A stretch of 64,000 nucleotides of DNA from Neobacillus niacini (GTDB lineage: Bacteria > Bacillota > Bacilli > Bacillales > Cytobacillaceae), in contig NZ_JACWFG010000013.1 in the NCBI RefSeq assembly GCF_019749295.1, positions 186,001-250,000 of the forward strand, written 5' to 3'. Made by a program: the position numbers and the translations under genes. Under the pieces are notes generated by a model. That model was not told the DNA's origin, did not search any database, and was given only the letters and a program-made list of their open reading frames with translations. This document shows positions 45,450-54,704 of the stretch, in pieces. How positions within the stretch are numbered: the stretch's first letter is position 1; every line of letters begins with the position of its first letter.

Positions 45450-46289
45450 TTACAAGCTATTATGGTAGTTCTTAAAATAGGATGTTAAAGAGCAGGGTGG
45501 CGTTTCCATATCAGGCACAAAGGCACTAAGCTTCGTCAAAAAATAACATGACTCTGGAAAATGATGTTCTAAGAAACGAAGGGTAGTGGCATTGAGTACT
45601 TCTTTTCCTTTATAAAGCTTAATTACATGTTCCACCAATTGGTTAAAGGCAAGGACTGTTCCAGTGACTTCTCTTGCGAAGGCGATTTGTACAGGGAAAT
45701 GAGGAGGCAAAAATCGTAAATATCCTTTGATTGCATCATTTTTTAACATATGCGCTGAAAAAAGTTTACTTAGTGTATCCACTTTTTCTTTTAGGATTAG
45801 CTCAATACCATCTAGACCCCGATTTAATAATGAAGCATGGCCAATCTGATCTTCTAACCATAAATCTAATAAATCTACTAGCGACAGTGGTGGGTAATCT
45901 GCTCCATTCATATAGTACTGAAGAATTCTTAAATATTCTCCGTTTTCATTCAATGTCCCGTTAAAATAGGTTGGAGTAATGTTGATAAGTACTTGATTAT
46001 TTAATTGTAAGTTAAGGACCTTTCCTTCGAATCGATAATAATCATAGGAAACTTGAGCAGAAAGCTTTGAAAATTCAATCATGGAATGAGAATTTACATT
46101 ACTGTTTTTGGGAATCTGCTCAAGCCGGTTTCTTACCTCTGAAAATCTACCTATAAACATTACGGCTTCGTCCACCAGGTTTACCTCAATTGGTGATAGA
46201 TAATCTCGAACAAAAATCGCATGATCCAAAAGGATATTTACCCAGAAATAATGCTCCTCCCAAGGAGTAAATGGATTTAAGATTTTCAC
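45450..46289 (-). CDS. DUF2935 domain-containing protein
   Basis: A 279-residue helical protein with two DUF2935 units. Both have conserved His/Glu residues: PFTPWEEHYFWVNILLDHAIFVRDYLSPIE at the start, and LDLWLEDQIGHASLLNRGLDGIELILKEKV in the second half. The pattern resembles metal-binding four-helix bundles. GTG start after AGGAGG. It is divergent from the ger operon. Biological role unknown. Confidence 0.85.
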   Translation of the reverse strand: MKILNPFTPWEEHYFWVNILLDHAIFVRDYLSPIEVNLVDEAVMFIGRFSEVRNRLEQIPKNSNVNSHSMIEFSKLSAQVSYDYYRFEGKVLNLQLNNQVLINITPTYFNGTLNENGEYLRILQYYMNGADYPPLSLVDLLDLWLEDQIGHASLLNRGLDGIELILKEKVDTLSKLFSAHMLKNDAIKGYLRFLPPHFPVQIAFAREVTGTVLAFNQLVEHVIKLYKGKEVLNATTLRFLEHHFPESCYFLTKLSAFVPDMETPPCSLTSYFKNYHNSL

Positions 46290-46391
46290 CGACAGCCTCC
46301 TCTAAATGAGATCTTTCTTATATAAGTTATTAAAATGCGAACGAATAAATGTATAAATTACCATTGTTAGCAAAAAATATAAGAAAAATAG

Positions 46392-47855
46392 ATGGGGCGG
46401 ATGCGAATGCGAAAAGATCGCAATCGCTTTTTTAAAGATATTAAACTGCAGAAAGAACCTATAAGAGAAAGTGTTTCAACTGAAGATACAATTTTAGCTA
46501 GGAATCCGATACTCCAGCAATTTATTAACAATTTCAGTAATCATTCGGATTTAAGTGTCACCGAATTTCCGCACCTGACAGTCAAAATATATTATTTCAG
46601 TTATCTCATTAATAAGGATCATTATGAACAATTTTTATCTAACATTAGAACGATCACTCTTGACGAGTTACCGCCATTTTTGAACCATTCAGAGTTTAAA
46701 CGATTGTCAAATTTCGACAGTATTGAAGAAGCTATTCTTTCTGGCAGTGGTATTTTATTTACAGAAAAACGAGCTTATGAGCTGCCTTTTAAAGAAGGGT
46801 CCGGTCGTTCAATTGCTCCATCTGAAACAGAAACGGTTATTTTAGGTGCACATGATTCTTTTGTTGAATCGATTGATGTCAATTTATCACTTATTCGCAA
46901 AAGAGTGTTGAGTTCACAACTGAAGACAATCAAATTGCATGTGGGAAATAAGGCAAAAAGGACTGTTTATTTACTTTATATCGAAGGAGAAGCATCCGAG
47001 AAAGATATTGAAGAAATTAAAAAAAGAATACTTTCAATAAAAAACGATGCAATTGTCGATACAAATATGCTCGTTCAATTTATTGACGAACATCCTAATT
47101 CACCATTTCCACAATTTTATACAACAGAGAGACCAGATGTCATTGCATATAAATTGTTTGATGGGAAAGTTGCAGGGTTAATGGATAACAGTCCATTTGC
47201 TTTTTGCACACCAGTCAGTTTTTTTGATTTTATGGAATCGATGGATGATTTTGGGCAAAGATGGATTGTCAGTACATTTATCAAAGTAACGCGATATATT
47301 GCCATTTTAGTTACTTTGTTATTTACTGCCTTATATGTAGCCGTTACAACCTATCACTATGAAATGATTCCGCAGGCATTACTGCCGACATTGCTGGTGT
47401 CACGGAGTAAAGTGCCGTTTCCACCTGTGATTGAAGCGCTTTTTCTAGAATTTTTGTTAGAACTTTTGAGAGAAGCAGGAGCAAGGCTTCCAACAAAAGT
47501 CGGACAAACAATTGGTATTGTTGGTGGTATTGTAATCGGACAGGCCGCTGTGCAGGCAGGAATTACCAGCAATATCCTTATTATAGTTGTAGCAGCATCT
47601 GCTATCGCGTCCTTTGTCGTACCCAATTATTTATTGAGTACCTCTATCCGAATTGTCCGTTTCGGATTTATTATCATATCTGGATTTTGGGGAAATCTTG
47701 GGATAATTTTTGGAATGGGTATCTTGATTATCCATTTAAGCAGTCTGACAAATTTAAATTCTCCATATCTATTGCCAATATCACCTATGTTTCCGAAATT
47801 CTTTAAATACTCACTAATAAGGGGATCATTTAAGAAAAAAGCTGAAAGGGGTTAA
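46392..47855 (+). CDS. Spore germination receptor subunit A (GerA/GerK type)
   Basis: The 487 residues match the GerAA family: a soluble N-terminal half (about 1-290) and a C-terminal membrane half with about five helices. The conserved blocks are QFIDEHPNSPFPQFYTTERPDVIAYKLFDGKVAG, FCTPVSFFDFMESMDDFGQRW, VTTYHYEMIPQALL and EALFLEFLLELLREAGARLPTKVGQTIGIVGGIVIGQAAVQAG. It is the A subunit of a germinant receptor in the spore inner membrane. The N-terminus has Met codons at 46392, 46401 and 46407, and no clear ribosome site decides between them. First gene of the A-B-C operon. Confidence 0.94.
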   Translation: MGRMRMRKDRNRFFKDIKLQKEPIRESVSTEDTILARNPILQQFINNFSNHSDLSVTEFPHLTVKIYYFSYLINKDHYEQFLSNIRTITLDELPPFLNHSEFKRLSNFDSIEEAILSGSGILFTEKRAYELPFKEGSGRSIAPSETETVILGAHDSFVESIDVNLSLIRKRVLSSQLKTIKLHVGNKAKRTVYLLYIEGEASEKDIEEIKKRILSIKNDAIVDTNMLVQFIDEHPNSPFPQFYTTERPDVIAYKLFDGKVAGLMDNSPFAFCTPVSFFDFMESMDDFGQRWIVSTFIKVTRYIAILVTLLFTALYVAVTTYHYEMIPQALLPTLLVSRSKVPFPPVIEALFLEFLLELLREAGARLPTKVGQTIGIVGGIVIGQAAVQAGITSNILIIVVAASAIASFVVPNYLLSTSIRIVRFGFIIISGFWGNLGIIFGMGILIIHLSSLTNLNSPYLLPISPMFPKFFKYSLIRGSFKKKAERG

Positions 47856-47860
47856 CAATC

Positions 47861-48946
47861 TTGCAAATGAAAGAAAGGTTATCACCCTTTCAAGCTTCGA
47901 TATTGATGTATTTAACCCAGTCCGGTGTTACCTTATTTTCTTTACCGCGATTTGTTGCGGAGGCCTTTGGCACAAACGGCTGGATTGGACTTATCATTGT
48001 TTACTTCATCGTTAATATCAATTTAGTACTCATTTGGCTCGTATATAAAGTCAGTAAGGGGAAGTCCATGTTAGAAATTATAGACATTTTCCCGAAGTGG
48101 ATGACACTTCCTTTTAATTTAATAATAGCAGGAGTGTGGATGCTATTAGGAGTAATGATCATGGTTAAGTTTTGCATGATCCTTAAAGTATTGTTTTACA
48201 ATAACGTGTCACTTATATACTTATTGACAATGGTATATATATTAACCTATTTACTGTTAAAGAAAGACTTATATCAAATCGCAAAGTCTACAGTAGTATT
48301 ATTTTATTTTACCATTTGGACGGTTTTTTTATTAGCATTTCACCTTCCAGAATTTAGTTTTATCCGGCTTACCCCGTTTATCTTTAAAGGTGATACGGAT
48401 ATGTTAACAGGGGGAATATCTATTTATACGGCCCTTTTGGGTTATGAACTGTCCATTTTATATATCCATATGATCGAGAAGAAACAATTAAAATCTATTA
48501 TTGCAGGGAATACCATAACATCCATTATTTACTTAGGTGTGACCTTTGTCAGTTTTGGTTTTTTCAGTTTTGATCAGTTGTTAAAGGAAATGTACCCAGT
48601 TGTGACCTTGTTAGGGTATATATCATTTCCAGTTCTTGAACGTGTAGAAAATTTTACGTTTACGATTTTCGGCTTAAAGGTACTTATGACGACCGTCATG
48701 TATTTATGGGGTACAAAAGAACTGGTACAATATCAGTTTAAAAGGATAAAACCAAATTTTCTCGTAATTGGAATTTTGATCATTGGATTTACCGTTTCCT
48801 TTATTCCTAAGGTCATAAAAGATGTTGATTATTGGATAACGTATATTTCCTATGCAGCTACAGTAATTGCCTTTTTATTACCGATCCTTTTATTGCTTAC
48901 TATTCTATCTTCGAAAATATTGAAATGGAAGGCAGCCAATGAATAA
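47861..48946 (+). CDS. Spore germination receptor subunit B (GerAB-type permease)
   Basis: A 361-residue APC-superfamily-like membrane protein with about ten helices, typical of GerAB subunits, which bind the germinant. TTG 47861 has AAAGGGG 9 nt upstream; ATG 47867 is the alternative. It begins 5 nt after the A-subunit stop, and its last 8 nt overlap the C-subunit gene. The germinant cannot be told from sequence. Confidence 0.93.
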   Translation: MQMKERLSPFQASILMYLTQSGVTLFSLPRFVAEAFGTNGWIGLIIVYFIVNINLVLIWLVYKVSKGKSMLEIIDIFPKWMTLPFNLIIAGVWMLLGVMIMVKFCMILKVLFYNNVSLIYLLTMVYILTYLLLKKDLYQIAKSTVVLFYFTIWTVFLLAFHLPEFSFIRLTPFIFKGDTDMLTGGISIYTALLGYELSILYIHMIEKKQLKSIIAGNTITSIIYLGVTFVSFGFFSFDQLLKEMYPVVTLLGYISFPVLERVENFTFTIFGLKVLMTTVMYLWGTKELVQYQFKRIKPNFLVIGILIIGFTVSFIPKVIKDVDYWITYISYAATVIAFLLPILLLLTILSSKILKWKAANE

Positions 48947-50036
48947 GTTTATTCTAATCATATTCATATTTTTAGTTACTGGATGTGCGGAGCAACGGAT
49001 AATAGATGATTTAGCGCTTATTAACGCAGTAGGATATGACCTCAGTGATAACGAAAAGAACCCCTTAAAGTTAACTGTTACTTTCCCAATCATAACAAAA
49101 GACGGAAAATATGATCGAAAAACGATAATGGTGGAAGGGAAAACAAGTAAAGAGGCGAGGGAAAAAGTTAGATTTAAGACTAATTATAAATTAGAAAGCG
49201 GACAAGTTCGTGTTTCCTTGTTTGGCCAGGAATTAGCTAAAGAGGGACTGTTACCTAATTTACATTCCTTAGTTCGTGATCCAAGTCTTGGTACTAGAGT
49301 AAAATTGGCTTTAGCAGAAAATGAAGCCAGTGATATTTTGATGCTGCAAATAAAAAATGAAGGACAAAATGCAACGTATCTTGAGCAATTTTTATCGAAA
49401 TTAAATAGAGAAAACTTTAGGACGAATTATAATATTTATCAATATCTCCGAGATTACTATGATGACGGTATAGACCCAATCCTGCCGGTCTTTAAAGTCG
49501 AGAAAAACAATATTGCTTATAATGGCATTGGTCTATTTCATGAAGATAAACTTATAGAAATCCTTAAACCTTCTGAAGCCAGTTATCTTTTCCTTTTTCG
49601 CGAAGAGATGAAACAAGGTGTTTTTGTCGAACAAATTGATGTTGGGGAGGAAGAACAAGCCTCAATCATGCTTAATTATGAACTAAAGAATCACCATATT
49701 GAAGTTCCTTCAACACCTAATAAACCAAAGGAAGCATCTATTTATATAGAACTAATAGGAGATATAGTTGAATATACAGGGAAAGAGGACGTTTCAGAAC
49801 CCAAAATACAAAGAAAAATTGAAGCTATCATTACTAAGAAAATTAAGATGGAAGGAAAGAAGCTGATAATAAAATTACAAAAACTCCAAGTTGATCCGAT
49901 TGGAATAAATCGATATGTACGAAATAAAATGAGCTACAATCAATGGAAATCATTAGATCAGTATAAATCCTATCAGGATATGAACATAAATATTGAGACA
50001 AAAGTTTTCATTAACAGTACAGGAAAGTGGAAGTAG
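48939..50036 (+). CDS. Spore germination receptor subunit C (Ger(x)C lipoprotein)
   Basis: A 365-residue lipoprotein with a signal peptide ending in the lipobox LVTGC (lipidated Cys about residue 14). The Ger(x)C domains follow, e.g. DDLALINAVGYDLSDNE at the start. The C subunit anchors to the outer face of the spore inner membrane and is needed for receptor function. It overlaps gerB by 8 nt. A bidirectional terminator follows. Confidence 0.93.
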   Translation: MNKFILIIFIFLVTGCAEQRIIDDLALINAVGYDLSDNEKNPLKLTVTFPIITKDGKYDRKTIMVEGKTSKEAREKVRFKTNYKLESGQVRVSLFGQELAKEGLLPNLHSLVRDPSLGTRVKLALAENEASDILMLQIKNEGQNATYLEQFLSKLNRENFRTNYNIYQYLRDYYDDGIDPILPVFKVEKNNIAYNGIGLFHEDKLIEILKPSEASYLFLFREEMKQGVFVEQIDVGEEEQASIMLNYELKNHHIEVPSTPNKPKEASIYIELIGDIVEYTGKEDVSEPKIQRKIEAIITKKIKMEGKKLIIKLQKLQVDPIGINRYVRNKMSYNQWKSLDQYKSYQDMNINIETKVFINSTGKWK

Positions 50037-50041
50037 GGAGG

Positions 50042-50078
50042 AAAAAATAATCCACCAGGAGAGTGGATTATTTTTTTT
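50042..50078. terminator. Bidirectional terminator between the ger operon and the DUF2533 gene
   Basis: AAAAAATAATCCAC (50042-50055) pairs with GTGGATTATTTTTT (50063-50076). It overlaps the end of the convergent gene. Confidence 0.9.
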
Positions 50079-50328
50079 CTAAACTGGTTACATATTCCTT
50101 AACCATCTCAATTGTCACATTTTTTCTAATTGAAATGATTCGCAAATTAATTCTGTTCATTCTATTTGTTACTTCATTAATTTTATCAGTTGTAAAAGGT
50201 TTTCCTTGTTTACATAATTCAACCGCTTCTTCAATGTATTTTTCACGCAAATCATCCATGGCCTGAAACTCTTGGTAACTTTGATTTTGGTTTTGCGCAT
50301 GTTTAATTAAGTCCTTATGTACACTCAT
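50068..50328 (-). CDS. DUF2533 family protein (YpbS-like)
   Basis: An 86-residue helical, charged protein (MSVHKDLIKHAQNQNQSYQE...KQGKPFTTDKINEVTNRMNRINL). This matches the small DUF2533/YpbS proteins of Bacillus. The ATG ending at 50328 follows GAGGAGTGGGATC; an upstream in-frame start at 50343 overlaps this site. Convergent with the ger operon. Function unknown. Confidence 0.8.
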   Translation of the reverse strand: MSVHKDLIKHAQNQNQSYQEFQAMDDLREKYIEEAVELCKQGKPFTTDKINEVTNRMNRINLRIISIRKNVTIEMVKEYVTSLEKK

Positions 50329-50449
50329 GATCCCACTCCTCAAAAAATAACTGATTCCATCATACCATAATTAAAAAGGAAGGAGGATAGTTTGTTATTC
50401 CTTTAGAGTAAGTGCTATCATTTTAATAAGATAAAAGGAGATGCTACTA

Positions 50450-50734
50450 TTGGTTAATAAAATTATTTTAGATGAAACCTCTATAAACGTATACCATTAT
50501 GAAGAAGCAGCGGAAAATGGTTTACAAAAAATATCTGTCGATTTCAAAGTTACAAGCGAGGAATATCACGACATCACGACACTATTGTATAAAGGTACAT
50601 TTGATGTAAAAGTCCCTGAGAGGGAGCTGTCCTTTACGGCAAAGATTTATCAATACTCTACTTCCTTTACAAATTTATACATTAAAGGGCAGGTTGGAGA
50701 TTTTAAGTTAGTTTTACTAGAAGTCAAAGAGTAG
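50450..50734 (+). CDS. DUF3219 family protein (YkvR-like)
   Basis: A 94-residue small beta-rich protein (NKIILDETSINVYHYEE...ISVDFKVTSEEYHDITTLLYKGTFDVKVPERELSFTAKIYQYSTSFTNLY). It fits the DUF3219 family of Bacillus, including YkvR. TTG 50450 is the likely start: AAAGGAG ends 9 nt before it, while ATG 50441 touches the site. It lies 20 nt before the flavin oxidoreductase gene and may be cotranscribed. Function unknown. Confidence 0.8.
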   Translation: MVNKIILDETSINVYHYEEAAENGLQKISVDFKVTSEEYHDITTLLYKGTFDVKVPERELSFTAKIYQYSTSFTNLYIKGQVGDFKLVLLEVKE

Positions 50735-50754
50735 ATAGGAAGGATGGTAAAGGA

Positions 50755-51762
50755 ATGAGATTAAGCATTTTAGATCAAGCACCTATTTCCTCTAATCAGT
50801 CGCCTCGAGAGGCACTGCAAGCATCAATGAAATTAGCACAGGCGGGTGAAAATCTAGGATACACGAGGTATTGGATTGCAGAGCATCATGATTTACCCGG
50901 TTTGGCATGCTCTGCACCTGAAGTGATGATAAGCTATATTGGGGCCAATACGGAAAAAATTCGGTTAGGCTCTGGAGCCGTTTTATTGCCGCATTATAAA
51001 CCGTACAAAGTTGCTGAGGTATATAATATGCTGGCTACATTGTTCCCAGGACGAATTGATGTGGGCATTGGCAGGGCTCCAGGTGGTTCTGCAGAGGCAA
51101 CCAACGCTTTATCCGATAACTTTTTACAGCAGGTATGGAATATGCCGAGCTCCATACAAGATTTATTATATTTCTTAGACAATGATATTCCTTCTGATCA
51201 TCTGCATGCGAAGGTGTCAGCTTCACCAGTTCCTGATAAGACACCAGTGCCATGGCTGCTAGGTACTAGTAAAAAAAGTGCACTACTTGCGGCAGAGAAA
51301 GGACTTTCGTATGCATTTGGACAGTTTATGAGTGATCAAGATGGCGCAGCCATTATCAAACAATATAGAGAACACTTTAAACCTAGGAAGCAAAATGACA
51401 TTCCTCAAGTAATCGTGACTGTTACGGCCATTTGTGCCGAAACATCTGAAAAAGCAGAAAAAATAGCACTAAGCTCACTAGTTTGGGGTCTGCAAAGAAA
51501 AAGAGGAGAGGGGACATATGGAGTTCCGTCTATCCAGGATGCGAAAAACTATCTAGGCAGTGAAAAAGATGATCTGCTAGATGAAATGAAACGTGGTATG
51601 ATAATCGGCAATCCTAGGGAAATAAAAAAGAGTATTCTAGAACTGCAAGATAAATATAATGCTGACGAAATCATGATTGTAACTATCACACATTCACCTG
51701 CAGATAAAATCCAATCCTATAAATTGATTGCAGAAGGAATAATATCTAACACTGATGGTTAA
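50755..51762 (+). CDS. LLM-class (luciferase-like) flavin-dependent oxidoreductase
   Basis: A 335-residue luciferase-like TIM-barrel enzyme of the group 1 type (MRLSILDQAPISSNQSPREALQAS at the start, RYWIAEHHDLPGLACSAPEVMISYIGANT, RIDVGIGRAPGG). It uses FMNH2. It resembles the B. subtilis YceB/YwcH-like monooxygenase group. AAGGATGG precedes ATG. The substrate is unknown. No obvious flavin reductase is adjacent. Confidence 0.9.
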   Translation: MRLSILDQAPISSNQSPREALQASMKLAQAGENLGYTRYWIAEHHDLPGLACSAPEVMISYIGANTEKIRLGSGAVLLPHYKPYKVAEVYNMLATLFPGRIDVGIGRAPGGSAEATNALSDNFLQQVWNMPSSIQDLLYFLDNDIPSDHLHAKVSASPVPDKTPVPWLLGTSKKSALLAAEKGLSYAFGQFMSDQDGAAIIKQYREHFKPRKQNDIPQVIVTVTAICAETSEKAEKIALSSLVWGLQRKRGEGTYGVPSIQDAKNYLGSEKDDLLDEMKRGMIIGNPREIKKSILELQDKYNADEIMIVTITHSPADKIQSYKLIAEGIISNTDG

Positions 51763-51803
51763 AAGGGGTCTGTATGGTTGAAAAAGGAGGGAGGAAATGA
51801 AAT

Positions 51804-51888
51804 AGGGCTTGGTGGGACTCGAACCCACAAAATACTCAACAGTTTACGATTGAAACTGTCGGCTGCTCTACAGTTGAGCTACAAGCCC
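51804..51888 (-). tRNA. Atypical tRNA-like gene, anticodon uncertain
   Basis: The minus strand folds as a tRNA: a perfect 7-bp acceptor stem (GGGCTTG/CAAGCCC), TA, D-stem GCTC/GAGC, and a perfect T-arm GTGGG-TTCGAGT-CCCAC. Three things are abnormal. The D-loop AACTGTA lacks the GG pair. The middle folds best as a 9-bp hairpin (CGACAGTTT/AAACTGTTG) with loop CAATCGT and no U33. Total length is 85 nt without a class II variable arm. No CCA is encoded. A second reading has a decayed anticodon stem GCCGA and a 9-nt loop around TTC. It may be a pseudo-tRNA or a special-purpose one. Confidence 0.55.
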
Positions 51889-51917
51889 TGTTTTTATTAT
51901 GGTTTTAAGACAGTATC

Positions 51918-52217
51918 TTATGCATTCATTTTCCTAATTTCTTCACTCACAACAAATGCAAGATCATCATTACCAAATAAGGATAATACACCAAGAAGTG
52001 TTTCGTCGCCAATTTCTCCAGCTTCGTCTTTAGGCACTACTAATTCCAGGGCTTCTTTTAAAGCGGTGTTAGAAGATTGGTTAGGATATGCCCGCAAATA
52101 CAACTCTTCAGGATTTAAATCATGATTGATACACCATTGAGCAAAAACGAGAATCATCATTTTTTCTTCGCCTTGGTAATTTTCAATAATTTTTTCTTCT
52201 AATTGTTTATTATTCAT
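51918..52217 (-). CDS. Small hypothetical protein
   Basis: A 99-residue acidic, helical, soluble protein (MNNKQLEEKIIENYQGEEKMMILVFAQWCINHDLNPEELYLRAYP...LFGNDDLAFVVSEEIRKM). GGAGAATTC precedes ATG. I recognise no family with certainty. It lies downstream of and divergent from xerS, in the same direction as the tRNA-like gene. Confidence 0.7.
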   Translation of the reverse strand: MNNKQLEEKIIENYQGEEKMMILVFAQWCINHDLNPEELYLRAYPNQSSNTALKEALELVVPKDEAGEIGDETLLGVLSLFGNDDLAFVVSEEIRKMNA

Positions 52218-52369
52218 TAAGAATTCTCCTTTAAAAACAGCATAAATTTATTATATAGGAATTGTTTGTTACACAGAAGGGATTTCAGACGATTGAAGGG
52301 GAAGAGTCTAATATAGTCGATATAATACTAAGATTTTTATAAAAATTACGGCCCAATCATAGTTTAACA

Positions 52370-52419
52370 TAATTACGTAAAATATAAATTTGACGTAATT
52401 AACCTAGTTAGGTAAAATA
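52370..52419. promoter_or_regulatory. Inverted and direct repeats upstream of xerS (possible dif-like or operator site)
   Basis: TAATTACGT (52370-52378) and ACGTAATTA (52393-52401) are perfect inverted arms 14 bp apart. GTAAAATATA appears once inside this element and again just after it (from about 52411). In streptococci the XerS target difSL lies directly next to xerS, so a recombination site here is possible. The sequence does not match any dif consensus I can recall. Confidence 0.35.
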
Positions 52420-52437
52420 TAGAAGTGAGGTGATTTT

Positions 52438-53532
52438 ATGGTAAATCCATCAAAACAAGATCATTTTAAAAAGCTGCAATCCCTTTTATCTGAATTGCCC
52501 TGGTATGTGGATGAATACATCAATCATAAATTAAGGAAACTTTCGACTGCCTCCTTATTTAATTACTGCCATGATTATAAGATCTTCTTTAATTGGATGA
52601 TCAGAGAGCAACTATTTACTGGAGCAGCAAAAGATATCCCTTTAGAACGATTAGAGCAAATGACAGTTATTGAGATTGAAAGTTTTTTAAATTTCCTGCA
52701 TTACGAATTAAATAATAAAGAATTAACGGTTAACCGAAAATTATCAGCTTTAAAGTCCCTGTTTAATTATTTGCAGAACATTGCTGAGACCCCTGATCTA
52801 AAGCCATATCTTCACCGTAATGTATTGGCGAAAATTGAATTTAATGAAGTAAAAGAAAACATGGAAACCAAAGCTGCTAAAATGGAAGGAAAAATTCTTC
52901 TTGGAGACGAATACGAAAAGTTCCGTTTGTTCGTAGCAAATGATTACGGTGAATTAAATAAAGAAAACAAAAAACTCTATAACTTTCATCAACTAAATAA
53001 GGAACGTGATACGGCGATTGTTTCATTAATCCTAGGTTCTGGTCTTCGTCTCTCTGAATTAATTGGGATTGAATTAGATGACATTGATTACAAAAAGTAC
53101 TGTGTAAGGGTCATTCGAAAAGGAAATAAAGAGCAATTTGTTTATTTTAGCCAGGTTGCTATGGCAGATCTTCAAGCCTATCTATCTGTAAGAACTACTA
53201 AATACCAAATAGAAAAAAGCAACAAAGCCTTATTTATTTCAGCACCGATTGGTCCAAAAGGAAAATCGCGAAGACTTACGGCACGAGGTGTTGAGAAATT
53301 AATCGAAAAATATGCAACGGCATTTGGTAAACCATCGTTATCCGTACATAAACTAAGACATTCATTTGCTACAAGATACCATGCAGAAATTAACGATGTA
53401 CCTAAATTACGAAGACAATTAGGCCATTCATCCATTCAAACGACAATGATTTATACACATATTAAGAATGATGATTTAAAGATTGCTGTAGATAAGATGG
53501 ATATGCCAAAAGAACAGGAACAGATAGAATGA
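52438..53532 (+). CDS. xerS: Tyrosine recombinase XerS
   Basis: A 364-residue tyrosine recombinase. The N-terminal SAM-like core-binding domain covers about 15-125. The catalytic domain has Arg in GSGLRLSELIG, Lys in RKGNKEQ, HKLRHSFATRYH, LGHSSIQTTMIYTHI with His and the nucleophilic Tyr. Length and N-terminus fit the XerS single-recombinase family, which resolves chromosome dimers. The chromosome partition genes parC-parE lie nearby but are not linked transcriptionally. GAGGTGA precedes ATG. Confidence 0.9.
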   Translation: MVNPSKQDHFKKLQSLLSELPWYVDEYINHKLRKLSTASLFNYCHDYKIFFNWMIREQLFTGAAKDIPLERLEQMTVIEIESFLNFLHYELNNKELTVNRKLSALKSLFNYLQNIAETPDLKPYLHRNVLAKIEFNEVKENMETKAAKMEGKILLGDEYEKFRLFVANDYGELNKENKKLYNFHQLNKERDTAIVSLILGSGLRLSELIGIELDDIDYKKYCVRVIRKGNKEQFVYFSQVAMADLQAYLSVRTTKYQIEKSNKALFISAPIGPKGKSRRLTARGVEKLIEKYATAFGKPSLSVHKLRHSFATRYHAEINDVPKLRRQLGHSSIQTTMIYTHIKNDDLKIAVDKMDMPKEQEQIE

Positions 53533-53533
53533 A

Positions 53534-53601
<68 letters not shown>

Positions 53602-53781
53602 AGCGATAATATCTCAAAACCCAAGTATACTTAAGAAAATGAGACAGTATAAAATTTTTTTGGTTTTCAATATCATAATCTATCTTGATTAATTCAGTTG
53701 TTAACAAATCCATAGCTTTTTAACAACTCTTCATGATTTATTTCTTCCTAAATTACAAATTTTCCAGTCAAAAGTCACAAA

Positions 53782-53806
53782 AAAACACAGGTTTCCCCTG
53801 TGTTTT
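53782..53806 (-). terminator. Terminator of the minus-strand secreted-protein gene
   Basis: AAAACACAGG (53782-53791) pairs with CCTGTGTTTT (53797-53806). On the minus strand it ends in a T run. Confidence 0.85.
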
Positions 53807-53847
53807 GTGTTATTTTAGAAGTTTCTTATATTGCTGCTCCCCCTGCC

Positions 53848-54606
53848 CTATTTACTCTCTTTTGTGGTAACACTTGTAGAATTGAGGTTCCACTTTCCGT
53901 TATTAAATTTCCATGTAGACTCTACAAAGGCTATCGTATCAGCATTTGCAATTCCAGTAATTCGCTGCATACCTTTTAAGATTAATTGGCCTGTGTTTAA
54001 TTTAACCGGCTTAAGTGAATGAAACGAGTTAACCGTTAATTCTGTAGGTTCATTTAATTTTCCTTTATAAAATAACCCTAACTTTTTATAGTACTTTTTC
54101 CTATCTTTTAAATCAAATAGATAAGATTTACCTGTTTGTCTAATGGTCATCTTTGCTTTATATCCATTTTCAAAACTACTATCCATTTCTAATGGTTCTG
54201 GGACACTCAGTTCTTTGCTGATATTATCTTTAAGGGTATATAAATAATTTAGGGTTATTCCCCCGCTTCCCCCTGTAAAAACATTTGCAAATATATCCTT
54301 AACTCCATCCTGATTAAGATCTACTAATTTTAAAGAGGCTTTAGATCCGCTTTCAAGAGTTATTTTGTATTTTTTATCATCTGAGGTGGAGACCTCTATA
54401 TAAATTTCTTTTAAATAATCTTCATCATCTTCATAAGGTACGCCTTTTAAGTGAATAACTTCGTTTATTCCATCTCCAGTTATATCAGATTCGTGTTGCG
54501 AAATAGTAACATTTTTCGTTTTTTCTTCGTAAGCATAAACCCCTGTAATCGCGGTAAACGACATGAGAAAAAATGCAGAAGCAACAAATAAAAACCCTTT
54601 TTTCAT
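53848..54606 (-). CDS. Secreted VCBS/FG-GAP-like repeat protein
   Basis: A 252-residue exported protein with a signal peptide (MKKGFLFVASAFFLMSFTAITGVYA). Two calcium-binding-like loops follow, DITGDGINEVIHL and DLNQDGVKDIFANVF, typical of VCBS/FG-GAP beta-propeller repeats. The C-terminal part ends FVESTWKFNNGKWNLNSTSV. ATG at 54606 follows GGAGGGG; the GTG-type start at 54621 is upstream of that site. Monocistronic. Function unknown. Confidence 0.8.
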   Translation of the reverse strand: MKKGFLFVASAFFLMSFTAITGVYAYEEKTKNVTISQHESDITGDGINEVIHLKGVPYEDDEDYLKEIYIEVSTSDDKKYKITLESGSKASLKLVDLNQDGVKDIFANVFTGGSGGITLNYLYTLKDNISKELSVPEPLEMDSSFENGYKAKMTIRQTGKSYLFDLKDRKKYYKKLGLFYKGKLNEPTELTVNSFHSLKPVKLNTGQLILKGMQRITGIANADTIAFVESTWKFNNGKWNLNSTSVTTKESK

Positions 54607-54669
54607 TCTTTTCCCCTCCAAAATCTGATATATGTAGTATGCCCCAGTTTTGGTAAAAACATGAAAAAA

Positions 54670-54693
54670 AGACCCCCAAAATTTTGGGAGTCC
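54670..54693 (-). terminator. Terminator of parE-parC
   Basis: GACTCCCAAAATTTTGGGGGTC is self-complementary with one mismatch and is followed on the minus strand by TTTTTTT. Confidence 0.88.
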
Positions 54694-54704
54694 TTCATTA
54701 TGGT

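Noticed and set aside
50113..50138. A further TGTCACA element
   Set aside because: It lies inside the DUF2533 gene and lacks CGTT/CGTC at 16-nt spacing.
51804..51888. The odd tRNA-like gene as tRNA-Sec
   Set aside because: It has a 7-bp acceptor, 4-bp D-stem and no long variable arm, and the UCA triplet (in TTTCAAT) is not in a pairable anticodon loop.
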